Source: Virgisporangium aurantiacum
GTDB taxonomy: Bacteria; Actinomycetota; Actinomycetes; Mycobacteriales; Micromonosporaceae
NCBI RefSeq assembly: GCF_016863635.1
Contig: NZ_BOPG01000009.1
Span: 124,001 to 188,000, forward strand
Reading direction: 5' to 3'
DNA: 64,000 nucleotides
In this document: positions 32,520 to 40,857 of the stretch, in pieces
How positions within the stretch are numbered: position 1 is the stretch's first letter
Layout: the number at the start of each line of letters is the position of its first letter
Made by a program: the position numbers and the translations under genes
The notes under the pieces: model-generated
Seen by the model: only the letters and a program-made list of their open reading frames with translations
What the model was told of the DNA's origin: nothing
The model's database searches: none

Positions 32520-32548
32520 TTATCCACAGGCGACACACGTTATCCACA
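32520..32548. promoter_or_regulatory. Two consensus DnaA boxes in direct repeat
   Basis: TTATCCACA occurs at 32520-32528 and 32540-32548, both exact matches to the DnaA consensus, 20 bases apart in the same orientation and both followed by GG. They lie in the divergent region between dinG and the antitoxin-like gene. No dnaA or dnaN gene is near, so this is not oriC. DnaA control of dinG or a titration site is possible. Confidence 0.65.
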
Positions 32549-32613
32549 GGCCCGGGATTCCGGGTTGCGCGCGGCGGTGTGGCGGGCTGATCGTACTTGG
32601 CATGGCCTTCGCG

Positions 32614-32619
32614 TATGAT
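32614..32619 (+). promoter_or_regulatory. -10 box of a probably leaderless antitoxin transcript
   Basis: TATGAT lies 6 bases before the ATG at 32626, the right distance for transcription to begin on the start codon. No ribosome site is present. The -35 region (around TCGTAC) is poor. Confidence 0.45.
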
Positions 32620-32625
32620 CCAGGT

Positions 32626-32841
32626 ATGACCAAACGGGTAACCGTCAGCCTTCCCGATGATGTTGCCGCCTACCTCTACACCGCCCCCAACGCCTCCGCC
32701 GTCGTGGCCGACGCCTTACGGGCACATATGAACCGGGCCGTCGCCACCGAGGCGGTGCTGCGGGCGGTCGGGTTCGAGGTCACCGCCGCCGGCCGGGAAC
32801 GCGTCCGCGGCACGTTGTCGGCGCTCGGCGCCGCGGAGTGA
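32626..32841 (+). CDS. Antitoxin-like ribbon-helix-helix protein
   Basis: A 71-residue protein. KRVTVSLPDDVAAYLYTAPNASAVVADALRAHM is a typical ribbon-helix-helix: one beta strand then two helices. The C-terminal part (AVGFEVTAAGRERVRGTLSALG) would contact a toxin. It is followed 76 bases later by a PIN-like gene, which fits a VapBC-type pair. The start is set at 32626 because of the -10 box just before it. Confidence 0.72.
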   Translation: MTKRVTVSLPDDVAAYLYTAPNASAVVADALRAHMNRAVATEAVLRAVGFEVTAAGRERVRGTLSALGAAE

Positions 32842-32917
32842 CCGAGCACTTGTGCGAGGGCACCATTCAGCAGAGCCCTCCCGGCCAGGGCGGCTCACCA
32901 CGAAGTGGGGAGCCGGC

Positions 32918-33352
32918 ATGACCGTCACGGCCGGCGGCATCGGCCGTCTCGGCGTGGTGCTCGACCAGGCCGGGATGGTGTCGTTCGCCCGGGGTGACTC
33001 GCGGGTGGCCGAACTCATCGTCGAGACGGCGGCGCAGCACCTCTTCGTCGGGGTGCCCGCCGTGGCGCTCCTCGCCGCGCACGCCACCGTCCGCGGCGAG
33101 GAGGCCGCCCGCGCCCGGCTCGGTCTGCTCACCGCGCTGCCGGCGGTCCGGGTGCTTCCGCTCACCGAGGTCGAGGCGGCGGGCGTGGCGAACCTGCCGG
33201 CCGCCGGCGACCTCGACGACGACCCCGGCCGCGCGCACGCCGCCTGGGCGGCCGAGACCCATCGCGCCTACTACGCCACCACCGATGCCCGGTCCGCACC
33301 CGGTCGCCTGCCGCCGGGCCAGATCGTCGACCTCGCCGCCGGTCCGGCATGA
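32918..33352 (+). CDS. PIN-like toxin candidate
   Basis: A 144-residue protein. GVVLDQAGMVSFARGDSRVAELI matches the first PIN motif (one Asp), VPAVALLAAHATVRG the middle, and DPGRAHAAWAAETHRAYYATTDA the end with Asp and Thr-Thr. Some acidic residues expected of an active VapC RNase are replaced, so activity is uncertain. ATG 32918 has GGGGAG ahead. The gap from the antitoxin-like gene is longer than in most VapBC pairs. Confidence 0.6.
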   Translation: MTVTAGGIGRLGVVLDQAGMVSFARGDSRVAELIVETAAQHLFVGVPAVALLAAHATVRGEEAARARLGLLTALPAVRVLPLTEVEAAGVANLPAAGDLDDDPGRAHAAWAAETHRAYYATTDARSAPGRLPPGQIVDLAAGPA

Positions 33353-33369
33353 CGCCCGAAGGAGAGCCC

Positions 33370-33861
33370 ATGCGGGTGACGTACCGCAAGTACGACGGGT
33401 CGCTGCACTGGAACCACACCGCGGTCCGGCTCGGCGAAGACGGGTACGGGGTGTGGGTCGGCATCGGCGGCGACGTTCCGATGTTCCGGGGCGCCGACGA
33501 CCAGGGTCCGCCGAAGACGCCGTTCGTCATCCTGATGCCCCGGGACGCGTGGTGGACGGCCTCGTTCAACGCCGAACCCCACCGCACCGAGATCTACTGC
33601 GACATCACCACCGTGCCGCAGTGGCCGAGCACCGACGAGGTGACCATGATCGACCTCGACCTCGACGTGCGTCGCCGTCGGTGGGGCGCCGTCGAACTTC
33701 TCGACGAGGACGAGTTCGCCGCGCACCGCGTCAAGTACGACTACCCAGCCGACGTGGTGGCGGCCGCGGAGGCGTCGTTCGCCTGGCTCGCGACGGCGGT
33801 GCGCAACCGGACGGAGCCGTTCGACGTCGCGTCGCACGAGTGGCTCGCCCGGATCGGTTAG
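33370..33861 (+). CDS. DUF402 domain protein
   Basis: A 163-residue protein of the FomD/DUF402 barrel family (PF04167). RVTYRKYDGSLHWNHTAVRLGEDGYGVWV at the start and EIYCDITTVPQWPSTDEVTMIDLDLDVRR with LDEDEF carry the acidic cluster that in FomD-like proteins binds metal and hydrolyses nucleotide esters or phosphates. The ATG at 33370 follows AAGGAGAGCCC and is preferred to the one overlapping the previous stop. Substrate unknown. Confidence 0.8.
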   Translation: MRVTYRKYDGSLHWNHTAVRLGEDGYGVWVGIGGDVPMFRGADDQGPPKTPFVILMPRDAWWTASFNAEPHRTEIYCDITTVPQWPSTDEVTMIDLDLDVRRRRWGAVELLDEDEFAAHRVKYDYPADVVAAAEASFAWLATAVRNRTEPFDVASHEWLARIG

Positions 33862-33922
33862 GGCGGTGAGCCTCGTCGATCAGGGAACGCGATGACCAGG
33901 GGTCGTCGGTAGGCTTGCGGGC

Positions 33923-35689
33923 ATGACTCAGCCGCCGGCGTCGCACCAGGGTGGGCCACCCTCGCCCGAGTCTCCGTGGGAGCGTCCGGCCAGCGGGCCT
34001 TCGTCCGGGCCACCGTCGGCCGGGCCGGCCTCGGGCGCGCCGTTCCCGGGTGAACACACGGGCGGCCAGCCGTACCCGGGCGCGCCAGCGTCGGGGCAGC
34101 CATACCCCGGAGCACCGGCATCGGGCCAGCCGTACCCCGGGGCACCGGCGTCGGGGCAGCCATACCCGGGCGCACCGGCGTCCGGCCAGCCCTACCCCGG
34201 GGCACCGGCGTCCGGCCAGCCCTACCCCGGGGCACCGGCATCGGGCCAGCCGTACCCCGGTGCGCCCGCGTCGGGGCAGCCTGGGTCGGCGACCGGCGTC
34301 GTGCCGCAGATGGCGGGGCCGGCGTTCGACACCGCGGCACAGGCCTGGGCGGCCGCGCCGCCGCCACCCAAGTCGATGCAGTGGAAGCGGCTGTTGCAGC
34401 TGATCAGCCTCTGCGCGTTCGTCGGGTTGTGCGGGTTGGCGCTGCTGATCATCGTCGGCGTCAATATTGGGGCGGCGGCGCTCGCGGTCGGCATTGTCAG
34501 CGCCGTGATTCCGGTGCCGTTGCTGGTCTACGCGTTCCTGTGGCTCGACCGGTACGAGCCCGAGCCGGTAAAGTACTTGGCCTTCTGCTTCGCGTGGGGC
34601 GCCTGCGTCGCGACGTTCGTGGCGTACCTGGTCAATACGGGCGTCGCCATTCTGCTGGACCGCAACGACCTGTCGGAGCACTTCGTGACGGTGGTGGGCG
34701 CGCCGTTCATCGAGGAGATCATGAAGTTCGCCGGCCCGCTGCTGCTGTTCTGGCGGCGCCGGCGGGCGTTCTCCGGCACGATCGATTCGATCGTCTACTG
34801 CGGCCTCTCGGCCACCGGCTTCGCGTTCGCCGAGAACATTTTGTACCTGGGCGGGCTCGGTTACGCCCAGAACGCCGAGGAGGGTGGTGCGCTCGGCGGC
34901 GCGCAGGGCGTCGTCGTGCTGTTCTTCGCCCGGATTCTGATGAGCGGGTTCGCCCATCCGCTGTTCACCTCGATGTCGGCGATCGGGCTCGGCCTCGCGG
35001 TGCGGTCGCCGTCGAAGACGGTGCGGATCCTGGCCCCGATCGCCGGCCTGCTCGCCGCGATGATCCTGCACGGGGCGTGGAACGGCATGTCGGTGCTGGT
35101 GCAGACCACCGAGGAGCCGCTGATCTTCCTCTACGGCTACTTCGCCGTGATGATCCCGATCTTCCTCGGCATGGTCGGCTACTCGCTGTGGCTGCGGGCC
35201 GCGGAGGGCCGCCTCGCCGAGCGCATCCTGCCCGAATACGTGCGGGCCGGCTGGCTGTCGCCACCGGAGGTGGCCACGCTCGTCACGATCGGGCGGCGGC
35301 TGTCGGCCCGGCAGTGGGCGAAACGGGTGGCCGGGCCGGAGGGCGCCAAGGCGATGAACGCCTACCAGTTCGACCTCACCCGGCTCGCGTTCCTGCGCGA
35401 CCGCATGCACCGCGGCCTCGGAACCAGGCCGAATGAGATCAACGCCACGGTCGCCGAGGAGCGGCGGCTGCTGGAGTCGATCATGGCGTACCGGCGGGTG
35501 TTCACCGGACGCGATCCGGCCGCGCCGCAGGCGATGTGGGACGGCTACCAGTACCACGTCGCGTTCCCGGACGGCGTGGTGCGTGCGGTGGCGTCACCCG
35601 AGCAACCCGTCGTGCCGGTGCCGGTGCGGCTGGCGCCGATGGCACCGCCGCCGATACCCGGGTACGGGGGGTACCCGACCTACAGGTAG
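33923..35689 (+). CDS. PrsW-family intramembrane protease with a Pro/Gly repeat N-terminus
   Basis: A 588-residue membrane protein. Residues 1-135 are disordered and Pro/Gly/Ser-rich, with seven exact copies of the 10-residue unit PYPGAPASGQ. Eight or so membrane spans follow, with the PrsW glutamates in FIEEIMKFAGPLLLF, the SATGFAFAENILYLG motif and histidines in FAHPLFTSMSA and MILHGAWNG. PrsW-type proteases cleave anti-sigma factors or other membrane proteins. The C-terminal 130 residues are cytosolic. Start ATG 33923. The stop overlaps the convergent GroES-like gene by 10 bases. Confidence 0.85.
   Translation: MTQPPASHQGGPPSPESPWERPASGPSSGPPSAGPASGAPFPGEHTGGQPYPGAPASGQPYPGAPASGQPYPGAPASGQPYPGAPASGQPYPGAPASGQPYPGAPASGQPYPGAPASGQPGSATGVVPQMAGPAFDTAAQAWAAAPPPPKSMQWKRLLQLISLCAFVGLCGLALLIIVGVNIGAAALAVGIVSAVIPVPLLVYAFLWLDRYEPEPVKYLAFCFAWGACVATFVAYLVNTGVAILLDRNDLSEHFVTVVGAPFIEEIMKFAGPLLLFWRRRRAFSGTIDSIVYCGLSATGFAFAENILYLGGLGYAQNAEEGGALGGAQGVVVLFFARILMSGFAHPLFTSMSAIGLGLAVRSPSKTVRILAPIAGLLAAMILHGAWNGMSVLVQTTEEPLIFLYGYFAVMIPIFLGMVGYSLWLRAAEGRLAERILPEYVRAGWLSPPEVATLVTIGRRLSARQWAKRVAGPEGAKAMNAYQFDLTRLAFLRDRMHRGLGTRPNEINATVAEERRLLESIMAYRRVFTGRDPAAPQAMWDGYQYHVAFPDGVVRAVASPEQPVVPVPVRLAPMAPPPIPGYGGYPTYR
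34069..34281 (+). repeat. Seven 30-bp tandem repeats inside the PrsW gene
   Basis: Each unit encodes PYPGAPASGQ. Copies differ at third positions (for example GCGTCGGGG against GCATCGGGC), so selection holds the peptide rather than the DNA. The unit number is likely to vary between strains. Confidence 0.85.
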
Positions 35690-36021
35690 AGCCCGGTGGA
35701 GTCGTTCTCGACCCGGCGGGCCGCCACGGCGTGCACGTCGCGCTCGCGGAGCAGGATGTAGTCGCGGCCGTGCAACTCGACCTCGGAGCGCTCGTCCGGG
35801 TCGAAGAGCACGCGGTCGCCCGACACGACCATGCGGACGTTCGGACCGACCCCGACCGCCGTGGCCCACGACAACCGCTTGCCGACCGACGCGGTCGCCG
35901 GGATGACGATTCCCGCCGACGAGCGGCGCTCGCCCTCGGCGCCTTCGAGACGGACCAGAATTCGGTCGTGGAGAAGGCGGATCGGAAGTCCGTCTTCGCC
36001 GGATTCGTCAGGGTGACTCAC
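35680..36021 (-). CDS. GroES-like (Cpn10) co-chaperonin paralogue
   Basis: A 113-residue protein with the Cpn10 fold: IRLLHDRILVRLEGAEGERRSSAGIVIPATA holds the start and mobile loop, then VGVGPNVRMVVSGDRVLFDPDERSEVELHGRDYILLRERDVHAV. There is no groEL beside it and it is longer at both ends than a standard GroES, so it is a second, specialised copy. GTG start 36021 has a weak ribosome site. It is divergent from the AI-2E family gene. Confidence 0.82.
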   Translation of the reverse strand: MSHPDESGEDGLPIRLLHDRILVRLEGAEGERRSSAGIVIPATASVGKRLSWATAVGVGPNVRMVVSGDRVLFDPDERSEVELHGRDYILLRERDVHAVAARRVENDSTGLYL

Positions 36022-36102
36022 GGCAGTGACGGTACACCGCCGCCTTTCGTTGGCACGCTACGGTGAACGCGGCGAGAATCCGCAGGTCTTAAGGGGTTTG
36101 AG

Positions 36103-37398
36103 TTGGGCCGGTTGCAGCAAGTGGGGTCAAGCCTCCGTCGCGTCTACTCCGCGACCCGGGCGACCATGCGCGCACGCGAGCAGGAGGCCACCGTGGAATC
36201 GCTCGGGGGCCCGGAGATCGTCGCCAAGCAGGGCATCGAGGAGCCGGAAGACGACGGCATCCGCACCGAGCCGCCCATCGCGACGGCGCCGTCCGTCTCC
36301 AGCCGCGACGACTCCGAGGTACCGAAGGAACTCCGGATCGCCGCCGCCTACTCGTGGCGGCTGATCATCCTGGCCGCCGCCCTGGTCTGTGTCGTCTACA
36401 TGCTCGGCCGGCTGTCGCACGTCGTGATCCCGCTGGCGATCGCGTTGCTGCTGTCGGCGCTGCTCTCGCCGCCGGTGCGGTTCCTGCGGAACCGGGCGAA
36501 GTTCCCGCCGTCGCTGGCCGCCGGAGTGGTCCTGGTCGCGGGCCTGCTCGCGGTGATCGGCACGCTGACGCTGGTGGTGACGCAGATCGTCGACAAGTTC
36601 GACGAACTGGCCAAGAACGCCGCCGAAGGCGCGGAGCAGGTGCGCGACTGGCTGCAGGACGGCCCGCTGAACCTCGACACCGAGCAGATCGACAACGGGA
36701 TCAACACCGCCACGGGCTGGCTCACCGACAACCAGGACCGGTTCGTCAGCACCGCCCAGTCCACCGCCACGGCGACCATCGAGGCGCTGGCCGCGTTCTT
36801 CCTGGTGCTGTTCTCGACGTTCTTCTTCATGCGCGACGGCGACAAGATCTGGCGCTTCCTGGTACGCATCTTCCCGAAGCAGGCCGAGGAGCAGGTCCAC
36901 GACGCGGGCATCGCCGCCTGGGCGACGCTCGGCGCCTACGTGCGCGCCACCGTGCTGGTCGCCTTCATCGACGCCCTCGGCATCGGCATCGGGCTGTACT
37001 TCCTGGACGTCAGCCTGTATATCCCCCTGGCCGCGCTCGTGTTCCTGTTCGCGTTCGTGCCGATCATCGGCGCGACCCTCTCCGGGGTGATCGCGGTGCT
37101 GGTCACGCTCGTTGAGCAGGGGCCGTTGCCGGCGCTCATCGCGTTGATCATCGTGATCGCGGTGCAGCAGCTCGAAGGCCACGTCCTGCAGCCGTTGATC
37201 ATGGGGCGCGCAGTGGCGATCCATCCGCTGGCGGTGATCGTCGGCATCGCGGCCGGCGTGATCCTGGCCGGCATCACGGGTGCGCTCGTCGCCGTGCCGA
37301 TCATCGCCGTGCTGAACACGGCGGTGCGGTTCCTGGTCCTCAAGCGTCGGGAGGCGCCGCCCGACTCGGTGGTCGTGGCCTCGGAAGCACCCAGCTGA
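36103..37398 (+). CDS. AI-2E family transporter (PF01594)
   Basis: A 431-residue membrane protein. An acidic cytosolic N-terminus of about 80 residues is followed by eight predicted spans. Family marks are IPLAIALLLSALLSPPVRFL, FFLVLFSTFFFMRDGDKIW, and the closing PLIMGRAVAIHPLAVIVGIAAGVILAGITGALVAVPIIAVL. Members export small molecules such as autoinducer-2 or act as Na+/H+ antiporters. Start TTG 36103 has AAGGGG upstream; ATG 36163 is an alternative. Confidence 0.85.
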   Translation: MGRLQQVGSSLRRVYSATRATMRAREQEATVESLGGPEIVAKQGIEEPEDDGIRTEPPIATAPSVSSRDDSEVPKELRIAAAYSWRLIILAAALVCVVYMLGRLSHVVIPLAIALLLSALLSPPVRFLRNRAKFPPSLAAGVVLVAGLLAVIGTLTLVVTQIVDKFDELAKNAAEGAEQVRDWLQDGPLNLDTEQIDNGINTATGWLTDNQDRFVSTAQSTATATIEALAAFFLVLFSTFFFMRDGDKIWRFLVRIFPKQAEEQVHDAGIAAWATLGAYVRATVLVAFIDALGIGIGLYFLDVSLYIPLAALVFLFAFVPIIGATLSGVIAVLVTLVEQGPLPALIALIIVIAVQQLEGHVLQPLIMGRAVAIHPLAVIVGIAAGVILAGITGALVAVPIIAVLNTAVRFLVLKRREAPPDSVVVASEAPS

Positions 37399-37450
37399 GT
37401 GTCGGTTCCGGGACCCTACGGACCGGCACCGGATGGATACGCTGTCGGTC

Positions 37451-37840
37451 ATGGCCGATGAGTCCATCGTTGAATTCCGCTGGGACGGTTTCGAACCCAG
37501 CGACCCCGACGCCGACGAGGCGCTGTACCGACTGAAGCAGGAAGGCGCCGACGCGGCCATCCCGGCCGGTCCCGCACACGGATTCGCGGTGGTGCCGATC
37601 ATCCTCGGCGCCGTCGCGGTGGTCGCGCTGGCCAAGGCCGTGAAGAGCTTCCTCAACGACATGAAGCCCGGCATGGTGATCGATGCCCGCGAGGAACAGA
37701 TCAAGATCACAAAAGACAAGTCCCTGGGACGCGGCACCGTGCTGTTCATCAACAAGGACGGCTCGACGCGGCTGGAGAACCCGAACTCGGAGAAGCTCAC
37801 CGAGCTGATCAAGAGCGCCGTGAGCGGGCTGAAGGGATGA
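37451..37840 (+). CDS. Single-span small protein, EACC1-like by layout
   Basis: A 129-residue protein. An acidic N-terminal part (ESIVEFRWDGFEPSDPDADEALYRL) is followed by one hydrophobic helix near 48-67 (VVPIILGAVAVVALAKAVKSF) and a beta-rich C-terminus (GTVLFINKDGSTRLENPNSEKLTELIKSAV). The layout, with a central helix and a final DG-x-S strand and helix, resembles the effector-associated constant component EACC1 of bacterial conflict systems; the match is by eye only. Its stop overlaps the ATG of the peptidase gene (ATGA). ATG 37451 chosen over 37433. Confidence 0.6.
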   Translation: MADESIVEFRWDGFEPSDPDADEALYRLKQEGADAAIPAGPAHGFAVVPIILGAVAVVALAKAVKSFLNDMKPGMVIDAREEQIKITKDKSLGRGTVLFINKDGSTRLENPNSEKLTELIKSAVSGLKG

Positions 37841-39651
37841 CCACCCCAGCGGTCGCCGAAGCGGCTCTGACCCGCTATCCGGAGCCCGACCGGCGACCGC
37901 TGCAGGTGTTCGCGTTCGACCCGATGGTGGCCCGGCTCTCGGGCCAGGAGACCACGACGATCTCGGTGCCGTACGAGCCGTTGCGGCCCGGCCCGAGCGG
38001 CGAACTGATCCAGGTCATCGACTACGACAGCGCGACCGGCTGCTACTACGAGCCGGTCGACCTCGACGATCCGCGGGTGCTGCTGCTCGACGGCCTGCAC
38101 CCCAGCGAACGCGACCCGCGCTTCCACCAGCAGATGGTCTACGCGGTCACCAGTGCCCTGCTGGAGAATTTCGAGCGGGCGCTCGGGCGGCGGTTCCGGT
38201 GGCGCGGCGACAAGCGGCTACGGGCATTCCCGCACGCGTTCCGCGGTCGCAACGCGATGTTCGACCCCGACATGGACGGCACGCTGCAGTTCGGGTACTT
38301 CCGCGCCGACGAGAAGAACCCGGGCCGCAACCTGCCGGGGCAGACCGTGTTCACCTGCCTCTCGCACGACATCATCGTGCACGAGGCGACCCATGCCCTG
38401 GTGCACCGGCTGCGCGAGCGGTACAAGGAGCCCACGAACCTCGACGTCTACGCGTTCCACGAGGGATTCGCCGACGCGGTGGCGCTGTTCCAGCACTTCA
38501 CGCTGCCCGACATCGTCGACCGGTACATCCAGCAGAACCGCACCGACCTCACCACCAACACGCCGCTGGTGGAACTGGCCGAGCAGTTCGGCGAGGGCAG
38601 CGGCATGGGCCAGGCATTGCGCAGCGCGATCGGCCAGCCGCCCGACCCGGCGCTGATCAACCGCACGTTCGAGCCGCACCGGCGGGGATCGATCCTGGTC
38701 GCGGCGATCTTCGACGGGTTCTTCACCGCGTACCAGACCGCGATCGCCGACCTGTTGCGCATCGCCACGGCTGGCTCCGGCGTCCTGCCGAAGGGTGCCC
38801 TGCACCCCGACCTGGTCCGCCGGGTCTCGGCCGAGGCGCGCACGGCCGCGCAGCGGATCCTCACCATGTGCATCCGGTCGTTCCAGTACCTGCCGCCGGT
38901 CGACGTCACGTTCAGCGACTTCCTGCGGTCGATCGTCACCGCCGACCGCGACCTGTACCCGTCCGACGAAGACGGCCTGCGCGCCGCGCTCATCGAGGGC
39001 TTCCGGCGCCGCGGCATCTACCCGTCGGCGGTGTCGTCGCTGGCCGACGAGGCGCTGTCATGGCCCGACGCGGCCGACCTCGGGCTGCCGCCGATCGACC
39101 GCGACGTGATCAACGCGCTGGTGCTCGACACGGCCGTCGGTTTCCGCGAGCGGCGCGGCGAGGCGCAGGCCACCACCACCCGTCCGGTGTTCGACCCGGC
39201 CTGGGCGGCGGCGAAACTGCACCAGTACGCGCTGGCCAACCTGAAGAAGCTGGGGCTCGCCGGGCCGGGAAAGATCAAGGTCGACGGGTTCCACGCGGCG
39301 TTCCGGCACGGCGCCAACGGCCAGCTGCGGGTCGACGTCGCCGTGCGGTACCTGCACAGCGCGCCGGTCGACGTGCAGCAGAAGTTCAGCTCCGCGCTGG
39401 GCGGGGTGCCGCTGCGCGGCGGCGCCACCGTCGTCGCCGACGCGACCGGCCGGGTGCGGCACGTCATCACGAAGGCCGTCCCCACCGATCCGACCGCGAC
39501 CGACGCGACCGACGCCGGGGTGGCCCGGCTGGTGGCGACGCGCCAGTGGGTCGCCCAGTTCGACGGCCACGACCTGCTCGTCCCCTGGGTCGAGACCGGG
39601 TCACGGGTGACCCAGTCGCTCAACTTCGCCCGTATCGACAGCGCAGTCTAG
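37837..39651 (+). CDS. Gluzincin-type zinc peptidase
   Basis: A 604-residue cytosolic protein with no signal peptide. The zinc motif HEATH is at residues 182-186 and a third ligand candidate Glu209 lies in FHEGFADAVALFQH, 26 residues on, the layout of gluzincin metallopeptidases. The remainder (250-604) is mostly helical, with FSDFLRSIVTADRDLYPSDEDGLRAALIEGFRRRGIYP and a C-terminal beta region. No close named family. It is translationally coupled to the small one-span protein and followed 12 bases later by an MBL-fold gene. Confidence 0.75.
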   Translation: MTTPAVAEAALTRYPEPDRRPLQVFAFDPMVARLSGQETTTISVPYEPLRPGPSGELIQVIDYDSATGCYYEPVDLDDPRVLLLDGLHPSERDPRFHQQMVYAVTSALLENFERALGRRFRWRGDKRLRAFPHAFRGRNAMFDPDMDGTLQFGYFRADEKNPGRNLPGQTVFTCLSHDIIVHEATHALVHRLRERYKEPTNLDVYAFHEGFADAVALFQHFTLPDIVDRYIQQNRTDLTTNTPLVELAEQFGEGSGMGQALRSAIGQPPDPALINRTFEPHRRGSILVAAIFDGFFTAYQTAIADLLRIATAGSGVLPKGALHPDLVRRVSAEARTAAQRILTMCIRSFQYLPPVDVTFSDFLRSIVTADRDLYPSDEDGLRAALIEGFRRRGIYPSAVSSLADEALSWPDAADLGLPPIDRDVINALVLDTAVGFRERRGEAQATTTRPVFDPAWAAAKLHQYALANLKKLGLAGPGKIKVDGFHAAFRHGANGQLRVDVAVRYLHSAPVDVQQKFSSALGGVPLRGGATVVADATGRVRHVITKAVPTDPTATDATDAGVARLVATRQWVAQFDGHDLLVPWVETGSRVTQSLNFARIDSAV

Positions 39652-39663
39652 GAGGGGTGTGCC

Positions 39664-40857
39664 GTGACCGCGACCGTCCGGATGTACAACGTCGGTTTCG
39701 GTGACGCGTTCCTCGTGACGGTGCCGAAGCGCGGACGGCCGTGGCGGATGCTGGTCGACTGCGGCGTCCACATGCACGGCGCGAGCACGCACGACCTCGA
39801 CTCGATCGTCGAGGACATCATCGCGACGATCGCGGCCGACTCCGACAGCCGCGCCCGCCTCGACGTCGTGGTCGCGACCCACCGCCACCGCGACCACATC
39901 GCCGGGTTCGACAACGAGCGGTGGCACGACGTCGAGGTCGGCGAGGTGTGGCTGCCGTGGGTCGAGGATCCGGAGGACGAGGACGCGGTGAACCTGCGCA
40001 ACCGCCAGCAGGCCGCCGCGCTCAGCCTGCACGGGCACTTCGCCACCGGCGGCGAGGACGACCGGGCCGCGTTCGTGATGAACTCGCTCAGCAACGACGA
40101 CGCGATGTGGGTGCTGCAGAACGGATTCGCCGGCCGGCCGAAGCGCCGCTACGTCTCGGCGCAGGGCGCGAAGGCGCACCCGCTGCCCGGGGTGCGCGGC
40201 GGCTGCGTCTACTTCCTCGGGCCGCCCCGCGATCCGCGCGACCTCGCCGTCATGGATCCGCCGAAGAACCAGCGCTGGTTGCGGGCGGGCGAACTGAGCA
40301 CCCCGGCCACCGGCGCCGACCTCTTCCCCGGTTATGCGGTGTCGGCAGACGACTTCAAGCGCCGGTACGAGCACCTGGCGGTCGACGACAAGCTGCGGGA
40401 ATCGTTCAAGGAGGAACCGGTCGACACGCTGACCGCGGCGTCACTGCTCGACCGGGCCGTCAACAACACCAGCGTGATCTTCCTGCTGCAGGTCGGCGAC
40501 GCCCTACTCCTCTTCCCCGGCGACGCCCAGTGGGGCGCCTGGCGGCCGCTGCTCGACGACGCCGACGTGCGGTCGCTGCTCGGCCGCACCACGCTGTACA
40601 AGATCAGCCATCACGGCAGCCACAACGGCACGCCGGTGGAGGTGGCCGACGAGGTGCTCCGCGACGTCACCTCGCTGTTGTCCGTTCGTCCGATCGACCG
40701 GTGGGCGCACATCCCGAAGAAGGAACTGGTCGACGCGCTGCTGAAGGCGCCCCGCCAGGTCGTCTCCTCGATCGAGGACGCGGCCGCCGCCCCGACCGTC
40801 GAGGGGGTTCGCTGCCACCCGCGCGGCCTGTGGAAAGAGGTAACGGTCGTCACCTAG
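39664..40857 (+). CDS. ComEC-type metallo-beta-lactamase fold hydrolase
   Basis: A 397-residue soluble MBL-fold protein. The motif HRHRDH (residues 73-78) holds the metal ligands; LLFPGDAQWGAW supplies the bridging Asp and KISHHGSHNGTP a further His, as in the ComEC/Rec2-like branch. Such domains cut DNA or phosphoesters, and free-standing ones occur in bacterial defence loci. GTG 39664 has AGGAGGGG just upstream. It ends on the same CTAG as the convergent phosphate transporter. Confidence 0.82.
   Translation: MTATVRMYNVGFGDAFLVTVPKRGRPWRMLVDCGVHMHGASTHDLDSIVEDIIATIAADSDSRARLDVVVATHRHRDHIAGFDNERWHDVEVGEVWLPWVEDPEDEDAVNLRNRQQAAALSLHGHFATGGEDDRAAFVMNSLSNDDAMWVLQNGFAGRPKRRYVSAQGAKAHPLPGVRGGCVYFLGPPRDPRDLAVMDPPKNQRWLRAGELSTPATGADLFPGYAVSADDFKRRYEHLAVDDKLRESFKEEPVDTLTAASLLDRAVNNTSVIFLLQVGDALLLFPGDAQWGAWRPLLDDADVRSLLGRTTLYKISHHGSHNGTPVEVADEVLRDVTSLLSVRPIDRWAHIPKKELVDALLKAPRQVVSSIEDAAAAPTVEGVRCHPRGLWKEVTVVT

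Noticed and set aside
32520..32548. Replication origin
   Set aside because: Only two DnaA boxes and no dnaA, dnaN or AT-rich unwinding region.
34069..34281. Possible CRISPR or satellite DNA
   Set aside because: Seven in-frame 30-bp units with no spacers, with wobble-position changes that preserve the peptide.
36127..38127. A 666-residue minus-strand frame
   Set aside because: Antisense to the AI-2E family gene, the small TM protein and the peptidase start; no domain, and part is plainly the mirror of membrane codons.
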